64,000 nt of DNA from the NCBI GenBank assembly GCA_022824925.1, contig JAJDYW010000019.1, positions 37,723 to 101,722 of the forward strand, given 5' to 3'. Shown one piece after another: positions 34,955-42,435 of the stretch. A program made the position numbers and the translations under genes. Positions within the stretch are counted from its first letter, which is position 1, and the number at the start of each line of letters is the position of its first letter. The stretch is from Dehalococcoidia bacterium. GTDB taxonomy: Bacteria > Chloroflexota > Dehalococcoidia > Tepidiformales > Tepidiformaceae. A model generated the notes under the pieces. It did not search any database and had not been told where the DNA came from. It saw only the letters and a program-made list of their open reading frames with translations.

Positions 34955-35254
34955 CTAGCTCACCGGGACGGGCGGCTCGTACCGCTCGACCTTGATGGCC
35001 TCTTCGTGCTTGCGGGCTTGGGCGAGGTCGTAGGCGGCCTGGCGGCGGAGCCAGAAATCGGCGTTCGACCAGCCGGCCTTCTCGAGGCGGATCGCCATCT
35101 CGGGCGAGACAGCCGCGTGCCCGTTCAGCACCCGCGAGAGGGTGTGCCTCGCCACGCCGAGCACCTCCGCGCCCTCGGTCACGCTCAGGCCAAGGGGCTC
35201 CAGGCAATTCAGCTTGATCCCACGGCCGGGGTGGGGTGGGTTCTTCATGGGCAT
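34955..35254 (-). CDS. higA: HigA-family XRE antitoxin, orphan, next to tRNA-Pro
   Basis: A 99-residue antitoxin-like protein: [20 protein letters not shown], an HTH with [18 protein letters not shown], then [20 protein letters not shown] and [11 protein letters not shown]. It differs from the 774-1088 copy and is closer to the HigA type paired with HigB. No HigB is found on either side: upstream on this strand is a complete F420 oxidoreductase, 21 bases away. So this is a second orphan antitoxin. ATG 35254 has GGAGCAG upstream; ATG 35248 is an alternative. Confidence 0.82.
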   Translation of the reverse strand: MPMKNPPHPGRGIKLNCLEPLGLSVTEGAEVLGVARHTLSRVLNGHAAVSPEMAIRLEKAGWSNADFWLRRQAAYDLAQARKHEEAIKVERYEPPVPVS

Positions 35255-35275
35255 GGTCGCTGCTCCACTTCCACC

Positions 35276-36145
35276 TTACAGGCCCAGCGACTCCGCCAGG
35301 CTCTCGACCGAGGCGATGATCTCGTCGCGGGTGGCGTCGGGGGTGTCGCTGGGGACCATGAGGCCGCGGGGCATGGGGACGAGGCGGTGGACGCCGGCCT
35401 CGGCGAAGCGCTCGACGGTCTCGCGGTCGAGGCGGCCGCGCGGGGTGATCGTGATCTCGAGGGGGCCGAGGCCGTCCGGACGCTCGACCTCCTGGGCGGT
35501 GCGTTCGAGCTGCTGCACGACCGCGGCGGCGCCGTCGACATCGAGCATGAAGCCGTACCAGCCGTTGCCCTGCGCGATGGTGCGGCGCATGGCGGGCGGG
35601 GAGGAGCCGCCGATGACGATCGGCGGGTGGGGCTGCTGGACCGGGTGGGGGTACGACTGGATGCCGGAGAAGGACGTGAACTGCCCGTTAAACTCCGGCT
35701 TGTCCGAGGTCCAGAGGGTGCGGATGACCTCGATGTGCTCGGAGGTGCGGGGACCGCGCTCCTCGAAGGGGACGCTCATCGTGTCGAATTCCTCCTGCAC
35801 GTAGCCGACGCCCACGCCGAAGATGAGCCGCCCGCCGGAAAGCACGTCGATGCCCGCTAGCTCCTTGGCGAGGACGACGGGGTTGCGCTGGGGGAGGAGG
35901 AGGATGCCGCTGGCGAGGCGGATGCGCTCGGTGGCGCCGGCGACGAACGCGAGGGTGGCGACGGTATCGACGATGGGGGTGTCGGGAACGACGGGGGAGG
36001 GCGGGCGCTGGGGGTCGATGGCGACCACGTGCTCGCCCGTCCAGAGCGACTCGAAGCCGGCCGCCTCGGCGGTGCGGGCGAAGCGCAGGACGGCCTCGCG
36101 GTCGGAGTTCAATCCTGCGTTGATGCCGTAGAGCCCGATCTTCAT
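35276..36145 (-). CDS. LLM-class F420-dependent oxidoreductase
   Basis: A 289-residue luciferase-like enzyme beginning MKIGLYGINAGLNSDREAV. Diagnostic segments: GFESLWTGEHVVAI, IRLASGILLLPQRNPVVLAKE, LSGGRLIFGVGVGYVQEEFD and HPPIVIGGSSPPAMRRTIAQGNGWYGF. The family oxidises or reduces F420-coupled substrates. The ATG at 36145 has GGGAGGTCTCACC-type ribosome site. Downstream, the orphan antitoxin starts 21 bases after its stop. It is divergent from a nitroreductase, which may share redox function. Confidence 0.87.
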   Translation of the reverse strand: MKIGLYGINAGLNSDREAVLRFARTAEAAGFESLWTGEHVVAIDPQRPPSPVVPDTPIVDTVATLAFVAGATERIRLASGILLLPQRNPVVLAKELAGIDVLSGGRLIFGVGVGYVQEEFDTMSVPFEERGPRTSEHIEVIRTLWTSDKPEFNGQFTSFSGIQSYPHPVQQPHPPIVIGGSSPPAMRRTIAQGNGWYGFMLDVDGAAAVVQQLERTAQEVERPDGLGPLEITITPRGRLDRETVERFAEAGVHRLVPMPRGLMVPSDTPDATRDEIIASVESLAESLGL

Positions 36146-36242
36146 GGTGAGACCTCCCTCGGTGAGCGTCCGGCGGATGATACGCGCCCGACGCGTCGGG
36201 GCAGGTAGACTCGCGGCGGCGACCAGCCACCGTGGAGGCCCC

Positions 36243-36950
36243 ATGCCGGACCGTGAACCCCTCGACGTGCTCGATGCGATCCATACGACGCGCGCCCAGC
36301 GCTACCTGAAGCCCGACCCGATCCCGGAGGACGTGCTCTGGCAGATCCTGGACGCCGCCGTCCGTGGCCCGACAGGGGGAAACCAGCAGGGCTGGGGCTG
36401 GGTCGTGATCCGCGACCCCGAGATCAAGCAGCAGATCGCGGAGGTTTACGAGGAGCGGCTCCTCTCGGCGTACGGGTACGGGCGGGTGAGCGACGAAGAA
36501 CTGGGCACGGGGCGGATCACGCGGGGCGGGGTCGCGGAGGGCGAGGTCGGGATTGACCAGCGCAACCGCCGCGGGGTGGTGCACCTCGCCGAGCATTACG
36601 CGGAGGTGCCGGTGATCGTCGCCCCGGTGATGCAGACGGTCTCGCGCATGGCCGACGACACGCGGCGCGCGGGGGCAGGACTGGGCGGTTCGATCTACGG
36701 CGCCATGCAGAACCTGATGCTCGCGGCGCGGGCGTTCGACATCGGCAGCGTGCTCACGTGGACGTTCGACGACAGCGACTTCTTCCGGGACCTGCTGGGG
36801 CTTCCGGAGAACACCTTCGTGATGGGCCTGATCCCGCTGGGCTACCTGGAGAAAGGGCGCTTCTCGCAGGCACGGCGGCAGCCGCTGGGCGAAGTCGTGC
36901 ACTGGGACCGCTGGGGCGAGCAGCAGGAGGCGCCGCCCTCGGGCCGCTAG
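36243..36950 (+). CDS. Nitroreductase-family oxidoreductase
   Basis: A 235-residue FMN-binding nitroreductase-fold protein: LDAIHTTRAQRYLKPDPIPED at the start, AAVRGPTGGNQQGWGWVVI (FMN loop), GSIYGAMQNLMLAARAFDIGSVLT in the middle and VMGLIPLGYLEKGRF near the end. It would reduce nitro, quinone or flavin compounds with NAD(P)H, or act as an F420-linked reductase partner. The ATG at 36243 has GTGGAGG upstream; a TAGACT box lies at 36206-36211. It overlaps the convergent Sir2 gene by four bases. Confidence 0.85.
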   Translation: MPDREPLDVLDAIHTTRAQRYLKPDPIPEDVLWQILDAAVRGPTGGNQQGWGWVVIRDPEIKQQIAEVYEERLLSAYGYGRVSDEELGTGRITRGGVAEGEVGIDQRNRRGVVHLAEHYAEVPVIVAPVMQTVSRMADDTRRAGAGLGGSIYGAMQNLMLAARAFDIGSVLTWTFDDSDFFRDLLGLPENTFVMGLIPLGYLEKGRFSQARRQPLGEVVHWDRWGEQQEAPPSGR

Positions 36951-37717
36951 ACGCGCTCGACGATCTTCGGGAGCACCTCGCCGATGCCGTCGCGCAGGAT
37001 GGCGGCGGCGAGTCCGTCGTAGGGGGTTTCCTGGGCGTTCAGGATGATGAGCCGCGCGCCGTACTGGATGGCGATCTCGGGGAGGGCGGCGACGGGGTAG
37101 ACGGTCAGGGACGTGCCGATCGCGAGGAAGAGGTCGCAGCCGGCGGCCGCGAGCTGGGCGCGCTCGAGGTCCTCGGCGATGAGCGCCTGTCCGAAGGAGA
37201 TGGTCGCGGACTTGAGGAGGCCCCCGCAGGACTCGCAGTGGGGGTCCTCGTCACCGTTGCGGACGCGCTCGAGGACGACCTCGATGGGGCCGCGGTCGGA
37301 GCAGCCGAGGCAGGCGTAGTCGCGGACGGTGCCGTGGATCTCGATGATGCGCTCGGGCGAGGTGCCGGCGGCGTGGTGGAGTCCGTCGATGTTCTGGGTG
37401 ACGAGCGTATCAAGGCCGCCCTTCCCCTCGAGCGCGGTGAGGGCGTAGTGCCCGGCGTTCGGCTCGGCGTTGTGCATGGCGCTCCCGGCGCGGCCCGCCC
37501 AGGAGCGCACGCGGTGGTCGCGGTTGGCAACGTAGTGCTGGATGGTGGCGGTGCGCTCGGCCTCGGGGTTCCTCGTCCAGACGCCGTCGGGACCGCGGAA
37601 ATCGGGGATGCCGGACTCGGTGGAGATGCCGGCGCCGGTGAGCACGACGACGGAACGGGCCTCGCGTATGGCCAGGGCAACGGCGTCGATGTTGGCTTCC
37701 GTGGTGACGTCGGGCAT
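36947..37717 (-). CDS. Sir2-family NAD-dependent deacylase
   Basis: A 256-residue sirtuin. The NAD site GAGISTESGIPDFRG is at about residues 24-38, VTQNIDGLHHAAG carries the catalytic His region, and a zinc ribbon is formed by CLGC and CESC. It removes acyl groups from lysines and probably controls acetyl-CoA synthetase or similar enzymes. Length and motif order are typical of bacterial CobB-type class III sirtuins. Its ATG lies six bases after TAGGCT and has no Shine-Dalgarno sequence. It ends four bases into the nitroreductase gene. Confidence 0.93.
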   Translation of the reverse strand: MPDVTTEANIDAVALAIREARSVVVLTGAGISTESGIPDFRGPDGVWTRNPEAERTATIQHYVANRDHRVRSWAGRAGSAMHNAEPNAGHYALTALEGKGGLDTLVTQNIDGLHHAAGTSPERIIEIHGTVRDYACLGCSDRGPIEVVLERVRNGDEDPHCESCGGLLKSATISFGQALIAEDLERAQLAAAGCDLFLAIGTSLTVYPVAALPEIAIQYGARLIILNAQETPYDGLAAAILRDGIGEVLPKIVERV

Positions 37718-37723
37718 GGCGCG

Positions 37724-37729
37724 AGCCTA
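37724..37729 (-). promoter_or_regulatory. -10 box TAGGCT, leaderless arrangement
   Basis: On the minus strand TAGGCT is followed by CGCGCC and the ATG at 37717. There is no Shine-Dalgarno sequence. Confidence 0.55.
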
Positions 37730-37760
37730 CCCGAATCTGGCGCCTGTCGGGGTCGCGCCG

Positions 37761-37791
37761 TACGCTGGGAGGCGGCGCCCGCCGGGGCGCC
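37761..37791 (+). promoter_or_regulatory. ctaA leader: -10, Shine-Dalgarno and hairpin
   Basis: TACGCT (37761-37766) is a candidate -10. Next is GGGAGG (37767-37772), which would be a ribosome site only if a perfect 7-base hairpin, GGCGCCC-GCCG-GGGCGCC (37774-37791), folds to bring it near the ATG at 37801. Unfolded, the site is 28 bases away. Confidence 0.4.
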
Positions 37792-37800
37792 GTCACGTCG

Positions 37801-38736
37801 ATGACTGCCACCCGCAACCTCGCCTTCATCACCGTCTTCGCCACCGTGATCCTCATCGGGGTCGGGGTCTACGTGCGCGCGACGGGGTCGGGGCTCGGCT
37901 GCCCCGACTGGCCGACCTGCCACGGCGGGATCGTGCCCCCGCACGAGCAGGAGGCGCTGATCGAGTCGACGCACCGCTTCGTGGCGGCGCTCGTCGGCGT
38001 GCTCGTGATCGCGACGGCGGTGTTCGCCTGGCGCCACTTCCGGGGGACGCCGGCGGTGATCTGGCCGGCGGTCGCGGCGGTGCCGCTGGTCGGCATCCAG
38101 GGCCTGCTGGGGGCGATCACGGTGTGGGAAGAGCTTCCCGCCGAGATCGTGGCGACCCACCTGCTGCTGGCGATGCTGATCCTGACGGTGATGGCAGCGA
38201 CGGCGCTGGGGATGTTCAACGACATGCGCGGCGGCTTCCCGCACGAGCAGCGCGCCGCCGCCTGGCGCGTGGGCCAGCGGGCGGCGGTGGCGCTCGTACT
38301 GTTCGCGGCGGTGGTGTGGATGGGCGGCTACCTCGGCGAGAGTGGCGGCTCGACCGCCTGCGAGGGCTGGCCGTTCTGCAGTGGCGGCGTCTTCCCCGGC
38401 GCGGACGACCAGCAGATCACGCACATGACGCATCGCTACCTGGCGGCCCTGCTGGCGGTCCCGCTGGCCTGGCTGGTCGTGGCCGCCTGGCGCGAGCGGG
38501 GGACGCTGCGCTGGGGCATGCACGTGGCGCGGACGACGGCCTTGATCTACGCGGTGCAGGTAGCCGTGGGAGCGCTCAACGTCTTCTACACGTTCCCCGA
38601 CGCACTCACCGTAACGCATACCGTGCTAGCCTCCCTGCTGTGGCTCGCCCTGTCGGCAGCAGCGCTCCTCGGGTATTCCGCGCAGGCGGTTCGGCGCGAA
38701 CGCGCCCCGGCGCCACCGGCGGAGGCGCCCGCATGA
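37801..38736 (+). CDS. ctaA: Heme A synthase (COX15/CtaA family)
   Basis: A 311-residue membrane protein with eight predicted helices that oxidises the C8 methyl of heme O to give heme A for cytochrome aa3/caa3 oxidase. The family's N-terminal GSGLGCPDWPTCHGG and the second-half CEGWPFCSGG cysteine loops are both present, as are the His residues in THRFVA and MTHRYLA that bind heme. The stop overlaps the ctaB ATG (ATGA). The start is 37801; see the leader entry for its unusual ribosome site. Confidence 0.93.
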   Translation: MTATRNLAFITVFATVILIGVGVYVRATGSGLGCPDWPTCHGGIVPPHEQEALIESTHRFVAALVGVLVIATAVFAWRHFRGTPAVIWPAVAAVPLVGIQGLLGAITVWEELPAEIVATHLLLAMLILTVMAATALGMFNDMRGGFPHEQRAAAWRVGQRAAVALVLFAAVVWMGGYLGESGGSTACEGWPFCSGGVFPGADDQQITHMTHRYLAALLAVPLAWLVVAAWRERGTLRWGMHVARTTALIYAVQVAVGALNVFYTFPDALTVTHTVLASLLWLALSAAALLGYSAQAVRRERAPAPPAEAPA

Positions 38737-39638
38737 CCTCGCTGGCGCTGGCCCTGCGCGAATCGAGCCGGTTCTCCGCGACGATCCGCAGTTATGTCGC
38801 GATCACGAAGCCGCGCATCATCCTGCTGCTGCTGGCGACGACGGTCCCGGCGATGGTGGTGGCGGAGGGCGGCTGGCCCTCGACGATGCTCGTGCTAGCG
38901 ACGCTCGTCGGGGGGGCGGCCTCGGCGGCGGGGGCGAACGCCGTCAACTGCTGGTACGACCGTGACATCGACGCGCTCATGCGGCGCACGCAGTCGCGGC
39001 CGCTGGTGCGGGGCGAGATCCCGCCGCTGAACGCGCTCCTCTTCGGGGCCTCGCTCGGGGTGGGCGCCTTCGCCTTCCTCTGGGCGACGACGAACCTGCT
39101 GGCGGCGGCGCTGACCTCGGCGGCCTTCCTGTTCTACGTGTTCGTGTACACGATGTGGCTGAAGCGGCGGTCCTCGCAGAACATCGTCATCGGGGGAGCG
39201 GCGGGCGCCTTCCCGCCGATGGTGGGCTGGGCGGCGGTGACGGGGGAGCTGGCGTGGGCGCCGGTGATCATGTTCCTGATCGTGTTTTTCTGGACGCCGC
39301 CGCACTTCTGGGCGCTGGCCCTGCGCATCGCCCCGGACTACCGCGAGGCGAGCGTGCCCATGCTGCCGGTGGAGGCGGGCGAGGTCGTGACGCGCCGCCA
39401 GATCCTGGCCTACTCGATCGTGCTCGTGCCGCTCACGCTCTCGCTGCTCCTGACGGGGACGGTGGGATGGGTGTACGGCGTCGCGGCGGGGGTGGCGGGG
39501 CTGGGATTCGTGGCGATCGCCTTCGCCCTGTGGCGCCGGCCGGAGCGGGTGCCATCGATGCGTCTCTATACGTACTCGCTGGCATATCTTGCTGCGATCT
39601 TCATCTTTATGTCGGTGGATGTCGCCATCCTCGGGTAA
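38733..39638 (+). CDS. ctaB: Protoheme IX farnesyltransferase (heme O synthase)
   Basis: A 301-residue UbiA-family membrane prenyltransferase. The two Asp-rich motifs are NAVNCWYDRDIDALMRRT and, in the second half, RIAPDYREASVPML (DYREA). WTPPHFWALAL is also present. It farnesylates heme B to heme O, which CtaA then oxidises. Coupled to ctaA by an ATGA overlap. Together with the ctaG-sco-PCu(A)C operon it supports an aa3/caa3-type terminal oxidase, whose structural genes are elsewhere. Confidence 0.95.
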   Translation: MTSLALALRESSRFSATIRSYVAITKPRIILLLLATTVPAMVVAEGGWPSTMLVLATLVGGAASAAGANAVNCWYDRDIDALMRRTQSRPLVRGEIPPLNALLFGASLGVGAFAFLWATTNLLAAALTSAAFLFYVFVYTMWLKRRSSQNIVIGGAAGAFPPMVGWAAVTGELAWAPVIMFLIVFFWTPPHFWALALRIAPDYREASVPMLPVEAGEVVTRRQILAYSIVLVPLTLSLLLTGTVGWVYGVAAGVAGLGFVAIAFALWRRPERVPSMRLYTYSLAYLAAIFIFMSVDVAILG

Positions 39639-39702
39639 CCTACGGCAGACACCCCGAACCGGTCCTCGCGGGCCGATGTCGGACAGTGAGGAACGAAGCT
39701 CC

Positions 39703-40482
39703 ATGAAGAGATTTAAGCCGTGGCTCATCGCTACCATCGCGGCAGCGCTGACCCTGTCGATAGTCGCCGGCGTGTCGGCGCAGGGTATTCCGAACCCCCC
39801 AACGTCCTTTAAGGGAACCGTTACCAGTCCCGACGGCGCCGTCGCTTCAGGTCTGGATGTCGAAGCCTACGTTGGTGACACACTCTGCAACGATGGGGCT
39901 TCCGAGACCTACCCGGACCCGTCGGGCTCGGGGGCAACCTGGTACTTCGTGAAAGTGCATCACAGTTCGATAGAGTCTGGGTGCGGGACTGAAGGCGCGA
40001 CGGTCAGCTTCCGGATCGGCGGTCGGGCGGCTACACCGACCGGCACGTTTGGCGGAAGCGTGGAGACGGTGAACCTGACGCTCGCGCCGGAGGTGCGGGT
40101 CGCTACGGTGCATGTGGCCGTCTGGCGGAGCACGTCCACCCCTGCGGACCTCTACCTCAGCACGAGGCCCGAGGGCGGCACCTGGACCACCCACGATGAC
40201 GACGGACCACTCAGCATGTCGGTCTTCGGTAGCGGGCGCTTCGAGCGGAGCGATGACCTGATCGCGGTCGACGTCGACCTCGGCAACGGGTCGACCGCCA
40301 CCGTCCATGTCGCGGTGTGGCGGAGCACGTCCAACCCCGGGGACCTCTACCTCAGCACGAGGCCCGAGGGCGGCACGTGGACCACCCACGATGACGACGG
40401 ACCACTCAGCATGTCCGTCTTTGGCAGCGGCCGTTTCGAGCGAAGCGACGACCTCATCGCGGTGGACATCGAGCTGGAGTAG
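39703..40482 (+). CDS. Secreted protein with two 65-residue C-terminal repeats
   Basis: A 259-residue exported protein. The signal peptide (basic MKRFKPW, hydrophobic core, VSA-QG cleavage after Ala26) is followed by a beta-rich domain with two cysteines (LCNDGAS and ESGCGTEG, probably disulphide-bonded) and then two near-identical repeats (positions 40105-40467) with TVHVAVWRSTS, DLYLSTRPEGG and DDDGPLSMSVFGSGR. Likely a cell-surface or binding module. No family recognised. GAGGAAC lies upstream of the ATG. Third-position GC is lower than in neighbours, suggesting transfer. Confidence 0.75.
   Translation: MKRFKPWLIATIAAALTLSIVAGVSAQGIPNPPTSFKGTVTSPDGAVASGLDVEAYVGDTLCNDGASETYPDPSGSGATWYFVKVHHSSIESGCGTEGATVSFRIGGRAATPTGTFGGSVETVNLTLAPEVRVATVHVAVWRSTSTPADLYLSTRPEGGTWTTHDDDGPLSMSVFGSGRFERSDDLIAVDVDLGNGSTATVHVAVWRSTSNPGDLYLSTRPEGGTWTTHDDDGPLSMSVFGSGRFERSDDLIAVDIELE
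40105..40467 (+). repeat. Two tandem intragenic 168-base repeats, 195-base period
   Basis: Copies at 40105-40272 and 40300-40467 encode 56 nearly identical residues each, separated by a 27-base linker. Most differences are third-position changes, and the amino acid changes are few (for example TPAD to NPGD), so the duplication is old enough to diverge silently but is under protein-level constraint. Confidence 0.9.
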
Positions 40483-40513
40483 CCGGCTCGTTCCCGACAT
40501 CGGGCCAGCACAG

Positions 40514-40539
40514 GGAGCCGGGGCATTCGCCCCGGCTCC
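40514..40539 (+). terminator. Terminator hairpin after the secreted repeat gene
   Basis: A perfect 11-base inverted repeat, GGAGCCGGGGC-ATTC-GCCCCGGCTCC, lies 31 bases after the stop at 40482 and is followed by TCTCGTTG. It probably ends the upstream transcript. Confidence 0.65.
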
Positions 40540-40561
40540 TCTCGTTGCGGCGGCGGCCAGA

Positions 40562-40583
40562 ACTTAGCTAGACTTAGCTTAGC
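40562..40583 (+). promoter_or_regulatory. Toxin-antitoxin promoter/operator with direct repeats
   Basis: Two ACTTAGCT units (40562-40569 and 40572-40579) repeat with a 10-base period and a TTAGC follows; one overlaps a TAGACT -10-like box (40569-40574). This AT-rich patch differs from its surroundings and precedes the antitoxin ATG by about 20 bases, as expected for an autoregulatory operator. Confidence 0.45.
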
Positions 40584-40602
40584 CCGATGTGGAGGCGAAG
40601 CG

Positions 40603-40872
40603 ATGCAGGTCAACATGCACGAGGCAAAGTCGCAGCTTTCCCGGCTCGGGGAGCTGGTGTGGCAGGGCGAGGAGGTCGTGATCGCGAAGGCGGGGAAGCC
40701 GTACCTCGTCCTCTCCCCGTATCGCGCCCCGACGGGGAAACGGAAGCTCGGCCTGCTCAAGGGCAAGATCTGGATGGCGCCGGACTTCGACGAGACCGAC
40801 CAGGACATCATCGACGCGTTCGAGGGCAAGTACTCCACGTTCGACGACTCGCCCCGGGAGACGACGGAGTGA
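40603..40872 (+). CDS. Phd/YefM-type antitoxin
   Basis: An 89-residue antitoxin starting MQVNMHEAKSQLSRLGELVW, with EEVVIAKAGKPYLVLSPY, the Phd/YefM DNA-binding fold, and an acidic C-terminal toxin-binding tail. It would neutralise the PIN toxin encoded next and repress their promoter. GGAGGCG precedes the ATG. It overlaps the toxin start by four bases (GTGA), the classic antitoxin-first arrangement. Confidence 0.88.
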   Translation: MQVNMHEAKSQLSRLGELVWQGEEVVIAKAGKPYLVLSPYRAPTGKRKLGLLKGKIWMAPDFDETDQDIIDAFEGKYSTFDDSPRETTE

Positions 40873-41252
40873 GACTCCTGCTCGACACGCATGTTGTCCT
40901 GTGGGCGCTCCGGCAGGACGATGCCCTGGGGGAGAGGGCGACAGCGGCCATTGAGAATCCGGAGAACGAGGTCCTCGTCAGCGCTGCGTCGGTCTGGGAG
41001 ATCGCCATCAAGAAAGCGAGCGGCAAGCTGTCAGCCCCCGACAACCTCCGATCATGGATCGGGGCCTCGGGATTCCTGGAGCTCCCCGTCACGTTCGCCC
41101 ACGCCGAGCAGGCCGGCGCCCTCCCCCTTCACCACCGGGACCCCTTCGACCGGATGCTGGTCGCACAGGCGCAGAACGAGGGGCTCGTGCTGCTCACGAC
41201 GGATGCGGACATTCCCCGCTACGGCATCCGCACGATGTCGCCGACGCGCTGA
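40869..41252 (+). CDS. PIN-domain toxin (VapC-like ribonuclease)
   Basis: A 127-residue PIN-domain ribonuclease. The acidic triad is visible: Asp6 (LLLDTHVVLWAL), Glu about 44 (SVWEIAIKK), and Asp residues in HHRDPFDRMLVAQA (about 90-93) and TTDADIPRYG. It would cleave RNA when free of the antitoxin. The GTG start overlaps the antitoxin stop. It belongs to the Phd-PIN pair common as plasmid- or island-stabilising type II toxin-antitoxin modules. Confidence 0.88.
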   Translation: MRLLLDTHVVLWALRQDDALGERATAAIENPENEVLVSAASVWEIAIKKASGKLSAPDNLRSWIGASGFLELPVTFAHAEQAGALPLHHRDPFDRMLVAQAQNEGLVLLTTDADIPRYGIRTMSPTR

Positions 41253-41281
41253 ACGCGGGGGCGCGGGGGCGCGGGGCGGGG

Positions 41282-41287
41282 GATAAT
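41282..41287 (+). promoter_or_regulatory. -10 box GATAAT, leaderless arrangement
   Basis: GATAAT is followed by six bases (CCGGGC) and the ATG at 41294. There is no Shine-Dalgarno sequence. Confidence 0.5.
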
Positions 41288-41293
41288 CCGGGC

Positions 41294-42406
41294 ATGGCTC
41301 CGAACCAGCACGTCGATATCGCGATCGTGGGCGGGGGTGTGATGGGGGCGGCGATCGCCTACTTCCTCGCCCAGCGCGGGGCGAAGCCGCTGGTGATCGA
41401 GGGGACGGAGGTCGCGCACGGGGCGAGCGGGAAGGCGGCGGGGCTGCTCTCGCCGGGGCTGCCGCACGACGACGATGACGGCGGCATGCTCGCCCCGCTC
41501 CTTGCCCGCAGCATCTCCCTGCACGGGGCGCTGGCGGAGCTGCTTGACGGACCCGAAACGTACGACTACCGCCGCTACGAGACCTGCCTGGTCGCGCGCG
41601 ACGAGGCGGAGGTCGACCACCTGCACGGGCGGGCGGAGGCGCTGAGCGCCGAGCCGGTCGCGACGGCGGACATCCCGGCCCGATTCCCCTGGCTGGACCA
41701 GCCGGTCGCGGGCGGGCTCGCCCAGGGAACGGCGCAGATCGACCCGGCGAAGTTCACGAACCGGCTGCTGGAGAGCGCGAGGAGCATGGGCGCCTCGCTG
41801 CGAACGGGGCGCGCGGTGGGGCTGGTCGGCGGGGAGGACTACGTCGACGGCGTCGAGCTCGCGGACGGCATCGTGACGGCGGAGCAGACGGTGATCGCGC
41901 TGGGGCCGTGGTCGCTGCGCTCGGCGGCATGGCTCGACCTGCCGGTGCCGGTGCGCCCGCTGAAAGGCCAGATCCTGCACCTCGAGGCGACGGCGGAGCC
42001 GCCGCCGGGGGGCTTCTCCGACCTCGACGGGCACTACGTCGTGACGCGGCCGACGGGGCTCGTGTTCGCGGGCACGACGGAAGAGGAGGTTGGGTTCGAC
42101 CAGGAGCCGACGGAGGCGGCGCGCGACTACGTCCTCGAGACGCTCGCGCGGTACACGTCCCGGCTGGGGGCCATGCGCGTCGTCAACCAGACGGCCTGCC
42201 TGCGCCCGGTTTCGGGCGATGGCCTGCCGATCATCGGGCCCGCGCCCGGCCGGCGGGGGGCGTACCTCGCGACGGGGCACGGGCGCAAGGGCATCATCCT
42301 CTCGCTCGCCACGGCCGAGGCGCTGGTCGAGCTGCTGACGGAGGGTCGCAGCACGGAGGTCGACCTGGCGCCGTTCGACCCGGCGCGCTTCGGAGGGGAC
42401 CAATAA
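41294..42406 (+). CDS. FAD-dependent amine oxidase, glycine oxidase/DAAO-like (ThiO type)
   Basis: A 370-residue flavoenzyme of the DAO family. The N-terminal FAD site IAIVGGGVMGAAIAYFLA is complete, with the GASGKAAGLLSPG signature downstream, and the C-terminal segment CLRPVSGDGLPIIGPAPGRRG and ATGHGRKGIILSLATAEAL binds the flavin tail. It resembles glycine oxidase used for thiamine synthesis, but other D-amino acid oxidases fit. No thi genes are adjacent, so the role is open. The ATG is six bases after GATAAT. Confidence 0.8.
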   Translation: MAPNQHVDIAIVGGGVMGAAIAYFLAQRGAKPLVIEGTEVAHGASGKAAGLLSPGLPHDDDDGGMLAPLLARSISLHGALAELLDGPETYDYRRYETCLVARDEAEVDHLHGRAEALSAEPVATADIPARFPWLDQPVAGGLAQGTAQIDPAKFTNRLLESARSMGASLRTGRAVGLVGGEDYVDGVELADGIVTAEQTVIALGPWSLRSAAWLDLPVPVRPLKGQILHLEATAEPPPGGFSDLDGHYVVTRPTGLVFAGTTEEEVGFDQEPTEAARDYVLETLARYTSRLGAMRVVNQTACLRPVSGDGLPIIGPAPGRRGAYLATGHGRKGIILSLATAEALVELLTEGRSTEVDLAPFDPARFGGDQ

Positions 42407-42435
42407 CCGGGCGGGCGGAGCTGCGCTGGGCGAGC

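Noticed and set aside
40105..40467. CRISPR-like direct repeats
   Set aside because: There are only two units of 168 bases, in frame within one exported protein, with no short spacers.
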